From Streptomyces sp. NBC_00249 (GTDB lineage: Bacteria; Actinomycetota; Actinomycetes; Streptomycetales; Streptomycetaceae): a DNA stretch of 64,000 nucleotides. The stretch spans positions 248,001 through 312,000 of the forward strand of contig NZ_JAPEMV010000001.1 in NCBI RefSeq assembly GCF_026342355.1, given 5' to 3'. Both the position numbers and the translations under genes were made by a program. The notes below the pieces were generated by a model. That model was given only the letters and a program-made list of their open reading frames with translations, was not told the DNA's origin and did no database searches. Positions 59,180-64,000 of this stretch are shown here, one piece after another. Position 1 is the first letter of the stretch, and each line of letters opens with the position of its first letter.

Positions 59180-60519
59180 CGCAGGGGCCGCCGGTGGTCG
59201 TCGCCGCGCAGGGTCGCGAGGGCGAGGGCGCTGAGCGCGCAGGCGCCGGCGGCGTAGTGGGCGGGGACGTCGGTGTCGCCGGTGGCGGCGGTCACGGCGG
59301 TGACGAGCAGGCCGGCGCAGCCGGAGAACACCGCGTTGGCGAGGGCGTAGGCCACGGCGAGCCCGGTGCAGCGGACGCGGGCGGGGAACATCTCGGCGAG
59401 CATGGCGGGCCCCGGCCCGGCGAGCAGCCCGACCACCGCGCCCGCGGCGAGGACGGCGGCGGCCTTGGCGGGGGCGGAGGCGGCGGGGTCCTGGAGGAGG
59501 TGGAACAGCGGCAGGGCGAGGACGACGACGGCCAGGGCCCCGCCGAGCATCACGGGGCGGCGGCCGACGCGGTCGCTGAGCATCCCGGCGGGCAGGATCG
59601 CGGCGGCGAAGCCGAGGTTGGCGAGGGTGGTGGCGATCAGGGCCTCCCGGAAGGACGCGCCGAGCGTGTTCTGGAGGTAGGAGGGCAGGACGACGAGGAA
59701 GGTGTACCCGGCCGCCGCCCACCCCATGACGCGCCCGACCCCGAGCCCCACGGCCCACGCGATCCCCGGCCCACCGTCATCGCCTGAACCGGCGGAACCG
59801 GCCGGCGCGGGTGGTTCGGGTCGGTGGGGGGCTGTGGGAGGGGTCGGGGGCTCCGGGAGGCCGGTGCGGAGCCACAGGGCGGTCAGGCCCAGGGGCAGGG
59901 CGAGGAGGAAGGGGACGCGCCAGCCCCAGCCGTACAGGGCGGCGGGGGTGAGCAGGGTGGCGAGGAGCGCGGCGGTCGCGGCGCCGGTGAGCAGGCCGAG
60001 GGCGACGGTGAGGGACTGGAAGGCTCCGTAGCGGCCGCGGCGTCCCGGGGGTGCGGACTCGGTCATCAGGGCCACGGCTCCGCCGAACTCCCCTCCCGCG
60101 CTGAGGCCTTGCAGCGCGCGGAGCGCGGTGAGCAGCCAGGGGGCGGCGGCGCCCGCCGTCCCGCGGGTGGGGAGCAGGCCGATCAGGGTGGTGGCGAAGG
60201 TCATGAGGCCGATGACGAGGACGAGGGTGGGGCGGCGGCCGATCCGGTCGCCGAGGCGGCCGAAGAGCAGGGCTCCGGCGGGCCGGAAGAAGAAGGCCAC
60301 CGCGAAGGAGGCGTAGGTGGCCACCAGCGGGCCCGCGCCGCCGGCCGCGCCCGGCGCGTCGGGCGGGGTGAAGAAGCGGGCGGCGAGGACGGTGGCGAAG
60401 CAGCCGTAGACGCCGAACTCGTACCACTCGACGAAGTTGCCCGCCGCCCCCGCCAGCAGTACGCGGCGCGGTCGGACCGCCGTGGCCGGCGGCGCGGGAC
60501 GGAGCGCGAGGAGGTTCAC
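59176..60519 (-). CDS. MHS-family (proline/betaine-type) MFS transporter
   Basis: A 447-residue major facilitator. The opening LAGAAGNFVEWYEFGVYGCFATV is the signature of the metabolite:H+ symporter group (ProP, KgtP, ShiA). LFGRLGDRIGRRPTLVLVI, RALQGLSAGGEFGGAVALM and GMLSDRVGRRPVMLGG follow. A Pro-rich central loop lies near residue 225. It should import an osmolyte or small organic acid. Translational coupling to anmK suggests a link to uptake of a cell-wall-derived or related compound; that is inference. Start GTG 60519. Confidence 0.9.
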   Translation of the reverse strand: MNLLALRPAPPATAVRPRRVLLAGAAGNFVEWYEFGVYGCFATVLAARFFTPPDAPGAAGGAGPLVATYASFAVAFFFRPAGALLFGRLGDRIGRRPTLVLVIGLMTFATTLIGLLPTRGTAGAAAPWLLTALRALQGLSAGGEFGGAVALMTESAPPGRRGRYGAFQSLTVALGLLTGAATAALLATLLTPAALYGWGWRVPFLLALPLGLTALWLRTGLPEPPTPPTAPHRPEPPAPAGSAGSGDDGGPGIAWAVGLGVGRVMGWAAAGYTFLVVLPSYLQNTLGASFREALIATTLANLGFAAAILPAGMLSDRVGRRPVMLGGALAVVVLALPLFHLLQDPAASAPAKAAAVLAAGAVVGLLAGPGPAMLAEMFPARVRCTGLAVAYALANAVFSGCAGLLVTAVTAATGDTDVPAHYAAGACALSALALATLRGDDHRRPLR

Positions 60520-60537
60520 CCGTGCTGGTTGCCCGCT

Positions 60538-60565
60538 GGGGCCGGGGGGAATGCGTCCCGGCCCC
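60538..60565 (-). terminator. hairpin after the L,D-transpeptidase gene
   Basis: GGGGCCGGG (60538-60546) pairs with CCCGGCCCC (60557-60565) around a 10-nt loop, between the L,D-transpeptidase stop codon and the next start. Confidence 0.6.
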
Positions 60566-60603
60566 GGGGTTCAGCAGATCGGCCCCGGCCCGCCGCCGGA
60601 CCG

Positions 60604-62100
60604 TCAGGCGGTGGGGTGGAGGCGGGGGGCGGGGACGGGGGTGTCGGGGTGGGGGGCGGGGGGCAGGGCGCTGCCGGCGAGCCAGGTGGGCCAGTCCATG
60701 TTCCAGTCGCCGATGCCGTTCTCGAACGGCGGCATCTTCGCGCCGCCGCTGTTGACGACCTCGACGATGTCCCCTTCGCGCACGGTCTCGAAGAACCACG
60801 CGGCGTCCGCGGTGCTCATGCCGGTGCAGCCGTGGCTGACGTTCTCCTCGCCCTGCGCCTCCACCGACCAGGGCGCGGCGTGGACGTACTCGCCGCTCCA
60901 CGTCACCCGGGTCGCATAGAAGACGGGGAGGTCGTAGAACTCCTTGGTGCCCTTCTTGATGCCGACGGTGTCCCCGCGCATGCGGACCTTGTACTCCTTG
61001 CCGAGGACGACCTTGACGCCGCTGCGGGTCAGGAAGCCGGCCTTGCCGGTGGTGACGGGGATGGTCCTGATGACCCGTCCGTTGCGGCGTACGGTCATCT
61101 CGTGCGCGGCGGAGTCGGTGACGGCCTCGATCCGGTCGGCGACGGTGAACTCGAGGGGTTCCGAGGGGCCGCCGTAGTCGTGGTCGCCGAACTGGACGCC
61201 GTCGAGGCCGCTGCGGACGCTGACCACGGTGTGGGCGGGCCAGTAGGTGCGGGGCCTGAAGTGCAGGGTGGAGTCGTCGACCCAGTGCCAGGCGCCCTCG
61301 ACGTGGGGTTCGGAGGTGACCTGGAGGGCCTGTTCCAGGCGGGCGCGGGCGTCGGGGTCGTCGGCGGGCAGGGGGTGGCTGAGGGAGGCGGTGACGATCT
61401 CCCCCGCGCCGTACGTGCCCGGGCGGGGGCCGAACTCGACCGTGAGCCGCTCGGACGGCGCGGGAGCCGCCTCGCTCCCCTCCGCGGCCTGCCCGCCCTT
61501 GCCGTCGTCGGGGCCCGCGTCCCGCCCGGCGGGCGAGGTGGTCCGGAAGGCCATGGTCACCCCGACCGGGGTGCCGTTGCCGTCCTGGGCCCCGACCTGC
61601 ACGGTGTAGGCCTCCCCCGCCCTCAGCGGCTCGGTGTTGTGCCAGCGGCCGCCGTCGGGGCCGAGCTCGCCGGCCAGGTGGCGGCCGTGCCCGTCGCGTA
61701 CGGTGACGTCGGTCAGGCGGCCCGCCTCCGAGCGGGCGAGGGCGATCTCCAGGGGTCCGCCGGGGTCGGTGGGCAGCGTGTCGGCGCGGCCGACGGCGGG
61801 GTTCCACAGGACGGTCGCCGCGCCCCGGGCGGTGGCCAGGATCCGCTGCTCGCGCCAGGAGCCGCACTCCCCGGCGTGGAAGGTGCGTACGGGGCACCAG
61901 CCGGGGGCGGCCGCGCGGTCGCCTTCCTCACCCTCGACCTGCCTCCCGACGAGCAGGGTGACGGCCGCCTCCTGCGGGGGCGCGGCCGGGCCTTGGCCGA
62001 GGTCCCCCTCGGGCCCCCGGCCCGGCGCCGCCGCGACCGCCAGCAGGGCGCCGGTCACCGCGGCCACCGTGCTCCACGTCTTCGTCCACGACATCGCCAC
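60604..62100 (-). CDS. secreted L,D-transpeptidase with Ig-like domain
   Basis: A 498-residue envelope enzyme. Signal segment near residues 8-28 (TVAAVTGALLAVAAAPG). A middle region (about 100-330) includes an Ig-like domain (LTVEFGPRPGTYGAGEIVTASLSHPLP) and AHTVVSVRSGLDGVQFG. The YkuD catalytic domain (about 340-460) holds GDTVGIKKGTKEFYDLPVFYA, HAAPWS and the nucleophile Cys in VSHGCTGMS. It forms 3-3 cross-links in peptidoglycan. GTG 62100 lies 4 nt after GGAGGG and ATG 62094 lies 10 nt after; either may be used. Confidence 0.92.
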   Translation of the reverse strand: MAMSWTKTWSTVAAVTGALLAVAAAPGRGPEGDLGQGPAAPPQEAAVTLLVGRQVEGEEGDRAAAPGWCPVRTFHAGECGSWREQRILATARGAATVLWNPAVGRADTLPTDPGGPLEIALARSEAGRLTDVTVRDGHGRHLAGELGPDGGRWHNTEPLRAGEAYTVQVGAQDGNGTPVGVTMAFRTTSPAGRDAGPDDGKGGQAAEGSEAAPAPSERLTVEFGPRPGTYGAGEIVTASLSHPLPADDPDARARLEQALQVTSEPHVEGAWHWVDDSTLHFRPRTYWPAHTVVSVRSGLDGVQFGDHDYGGPSEPLEFTVADRIEAVTDSAAHEMTVRRNGRVIRTIPVTTGKAGFLTRSGVKVVLGKEYKVRMRGDTVGIKKGTKEFYDLPVFYATRVTWSGEYVHAAPWSVEAQGEENVSHGCTGMSTADAAWFFETVREGDIVEVVNSGGAKMPPFENGIGDWNMDWPTWLAGSALPPAPHPDTPVPAPRLHPTA

Positions 62101-62136
62101 GCAGCCCTCCCAGATCTCCTACGGCCGGATGGCAGC

Positions 62137-62344
62137 ATCAAAACGATCTGGAGCCAAAACGATGATCACAAACCCGGCGCTGCGGCCGAACGGGCCGCCA
62201 AGTGAACCCGCACGGAGCACAGGAGGGCCCTGGCGGCGGGGAAGAGCGCGGCCCGGGCCCGGCCGGGCCCGGCCGCCGCCCGGCCGCCGCGTGGCCTCCG
62301 CGTGGCCTCCGCGTGGCCGGAGTCATCCGGTCCGGTCACGTACG
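62137..62344. promoter_or_regulatory. divergent region with direct repeats
   Basis: CAAAACGAT occurs at about 62140 and 62156, upstream of the L,D-transpeptidase gene. Three tandem 11-bp units CCGCGTGGCCT lie at 62287-62319, just before the YrdC-family gene. The region has no gene. Confidence 0.45.
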
Positions 62345-62352
62345 CTCGGCGG

Positions 62353-62973
62353 ATGGCGAAGTACTTCGACGTGCACCCCGAGAATCCTCAGCGGCGCACC
62401 ATCAGCAGCGTGGCCGACAGCATCCGTTCCGGCGCGCTCATCGCGTATCCGACCGACTCGTGCTTCGCGCTGGGGTGCCAGCTGGGCAACCGCGACGGCA
62501 TCACCCGGATCCGGTCGATCCGGAACCTCGACGACCGGCACCACTTCACCCTGGTCTGCCAGAACTTCGCGCAGCTGGGGCAGTTCGTACAGCTGGACAA
62601 CGACGTCTTCCGTGCGATCAAGGCGGCGACGCCCGGTCCCTACACCTTCATCCTCAAGGCCACGTCGGAGGTGCCGCGCCAGCTGCTGCACCCGAAGAAG
62701 AAGACGGTCGGCGTCCGGATCCCCGACCACCACGTGACCCAGACCCTGCTCGCCGAGCTCGGCGAGCCGCTGGTCTCCAGCACCCTGCTGCTGCCCGACG
62801 AGGACGAGCCGCTGACGCAAGGCTGGGAGATCAAGGAGCGGCTCGACCACGTGCTGGACGCCGTCGTCGACTCCGGTGACTGCGGCACCCTGCCGACGAC
62901 CGTCATCGACTTCTCCGAGGGCGAGGCCGAGATCGTGCGCCGGGGCGCGGGCGACACGGCGCGCTTCGAGTAG
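62353..62973 (+). CDS. YrdC/YciO-family (Sua5-like) protein
   Basis: A 206-residue protein of the YrdC fold: ISSVADSIRSGALIAYPTDSCFALGCQLGNRDGITRIRSIR, then FTLVCQNFAQLGQFVQLDN, PGPYTFILKATSEVPRQLLHPKKKTVGVRIPDH and CGTLPTTVIDFSEGEAEIVRRGAG. Close relatives are the YciO group, related to L-threonylcarbamoyladenylate synthase (tRNA t6A synthesis), though YciO-type proteins may not do that reaction in vivo. ATG 62353 starts a conserved MAKYFDVHPENPQ. Confidence 0.9.
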   Translation: MAKYFDVHPENPQRRTISSVADSIRSGALIAYPTDSCFALGCQLGNRDGITRIRSIRNLDDRHHFTLVCQNFAQLGQFVQLDNDVFRAIKAATPGPYTFILKATSEVPRQLLHPKKKTVGVRIPDHHVTQTLLAELGEPLVSSTLLLPDEDEPLTQGWEIKERLDHVLDAVVDSGDCGTLPTTVIDFSEGEAEIVRRGAGDTARFE

Positions 62974-62994
62974 CCGCCCGGGGAGACGCCGACA

Positions 62995-63037
62995 GGGGCG
63001 GATTCCGGTTTCCCGGTCCGGGAACCGGAATCTGCCC
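62995..63037 (+). terminator. long hairpin after the YrdC-family gene
   Basis: GGGGCGGATTCCGGTTTCCC pairs with GGGAACCGGAATCTGCCC around a short loop, with one bulge and one mismatch, 20 bp after the stop codon. Confidence 0.65.
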
Positions 63038-63410
63038 TTCAGTTCGTTCGGATCCAGCCACGGCGGGATACGGCGGGATTGCGCCTTCAATTCAAACTCG
63101 AGCGCGGCGACCATCAGGACTCGTTTAGATATGAACAGTCTTGACCCGCCGACAGTAACTCCACGGGACTCCCGAGTTACGGAGAGGAGAAGTTCGCCTG
63201 GTACGCCGGAATTGATCGGGTCGACGACTCGACTTTCACAAGATCCGTTATGTAGGGTTCCAGTTATTCACCGCCCGACGGGGTGCGGCGAGTGGCCCCA
63301 GGCACGGTTCCGGACTCTTTCCGGAGCATGTCCGGCACGGAGACTCGCCAGACCACCACCCCCGGCGCGCGTTCGTCTGCGACACACGTGACCCGACACG
63401 GGGGACCATC
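63038..63410 (+). promoter_or_regulatory. control region before the SARP gene
   Basis: About 370 bp, AT-richer than its surroundings. GTAACTC (63155-63161) is inverted as GAGTTAC (63174-63180). TTATGT at about 63249 is a possible -10 box. No convincing small gene was found; an ORF starting at 63132 has no ribosome site or family features. A regulator site for the SARP gene is likely here. Confidence 0.5.
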
Positions 63411-64000
63411 ATGCGGTTCCAGCTTCTGGGGCCGCTCAGCATTGCGCACGGCCCCGAGACAGTGGTTCTCAAACCGTCCAAGCCGACCAGTCTCCTGGCC
63501 GCCCTTCTGCTCCATCCCGGCACCGTCGTTTCCACCGACTATCTGCTGCGCGCCGTATGGGACGAGGAACCGCCCGCCACCGCGCGAGCCGCACTCCAGA
63601 CGTGCGTGCTGCGCCTGCGCAGGTTATTCGAGAAATACGGCATATCCGCGACCACCATCGAGGCCGTGCCGGGCGGCTACCGCATGCGCAACGACCCCGA
63701 GACCCTCGACCTCGTCCTGTTCCGCTTGCTGACGGCGCGGGCCCGGGCCGCCGCCGGTACCGGCGAGGAACTGTACCGGCTCCGGGAGGCCCTCTCCCTC
63801 TGGCACGGGCAGCCCCTGGCCAACGTCGCCTCGCGCATGCTCCAGCGGGACGCCGTGCCCGCGCTCGAAGAAGAACGGCTGCGGGTCCTGGAGCGGGTCT
63901 GCGACCTCGAACTGGCCGCCGGGAACTGCCACCAGGTCCTGATCGACCTCTACGAGACCACCCGCCGGCACCCCGTCCGCGAGCGGTTCACCGAGCAGCT
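63411..64000 (+). CDS. SARP-family antibiotic regulatory protein, cut by the right edge
   Basis: The first 196 residues of an AfsR/SARP regulator. MRFQLLGPLSIAHGPETVVLKPSKPTSLLAALLLHPGTVVSTDYLLRAVW is the OmpR-like winged-helix domain, with TARAALQTCVLRLRRLFEKYG as recognition helix region. LDLVLFRLLTARARAAAGTG starts the bacterial transcriptional activation domain (BTAD). Codon 72 is TTA (63624-63626), so translation may need the bldA tRNA. ATG 63411 follows GGGGGA by 6 nt. SARPs usually activate a neighbouring biosynthetic cluster, expected to the right of the window. Confidence 0.92.
   Translation, partial: MRFQLLGPLSIAHGPETVVLKPSKPTSLLAALLLHPGTVVSTDYLLRAVWDEEPPATARAALQTCVLRLRRLFEKYGISATTIEAVPGGYRMRNDPETLDLVLFRLLTARARAAAGTGEELYRLREALSLWHGQPLANVASRMLQRDAVPALEEERLRVLERVCDLELAAGNCHQVLIDLYETTRRHPVRERFTEQ

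Noticed and set aside
62876..63391. Open frame across the region before the SARP gene
   Set aside because: No ribosome site, mixed codon use and no family features. The region instead looks like a terminator followed by a promoter.

Overview
The window reads as chromosomal DNA of a Streptomyces or a close relative. G+C is very high throughout, most codons end in G or C, GTG starts are common, several genes look leaderless, and TTA codons are nearly absent except in a few genes. It holds about 60 protein genes, one tRNA gene and no rRNA, CRISPR array, insertion sequence or prophage. The left edge cuts a possible minus-strand gene. The right edge cuts a SARP-type regulator gene.

Layout. 1-9.3 kb: a lipoprotein, a quinone-type reductase, a SulP anion transporter, a polysaccharide deacetylase, an ArsR regulator with an EamA exporter, a membrane Ser/Thr kinase and a TetR regulator. 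9.3-11.8 kb: a membrane protein followed by an XRE/ImmA-IrrE pair. 11.8-16.5 kb: a two-gene operon for a KS-ACP-alpha-oxoamine synthase megaenzyme and a reductase, next to an atypical tRNA-Gly. 16.6-24.7 kb: a TetR/aldo-keto reductase pair, a PP2C phosphatase, a radical SAM/amidase pair scarred by an exact 261-bp tandem duplication and a fold-back element, and a DsbB operon. 24.7-38.4 kb: small regulator-plus-target units (TetR/FAD monooxygenase, HxlR/SnoaL, TetR/membrane protein, TetR/MFS/SDR), a MscS channel, secreted proteins and hydrolases, and a CBS protein.

38.5-43.0 kb is the most notable locus. An alanine/opine-dehydrogenase-like gene is divergent from a 2-oxoglutarate/Fe oxygenase, an MFS exporter and an ATP-grasp ligase. 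This is the gene set expected for a small peptide or modified-amino-acid natural product. Both divergent lead genes carry an early TTA codon, which suggests bldA control. 43.0-54.9 kb: DUF2278, intradiol dioxygenase, MBL hydrolase, secreted peptidase-like hydrolase, reductase, Tat-exported multicopper oxidase, TetR/SDR, a small secreted protein and a NarL-type two-component pair. 55.1-58.1 kb: two translationally coupled genes resembling a sugar-phosphate cyclase (dehydroquinate-synthase type) and an asparagine synthetase, both without the residues needed for the parent reactions. 58-64 kb: anhydro-MurNAc kinase with an MHS transporter, an L,D-transpeptidase, a YrdC-family protein, then a TTA-containing SARP gene that may open a biosynthetic cluster to the right.

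How the genes work together. Much of the window is regulator-plus-target pairs with visible palindromic operators. Several units concern the cell envelope (deacetylase, L,D-transpeptidase, AnmK, DsbB, MscS). Three units look like specialised metabolism: the KS-ACP-AOS operon, the ATP-grasp cluster and the pseudoenzyme pair. All function calls rest on reading translated sequence by eye; no database search was possible.
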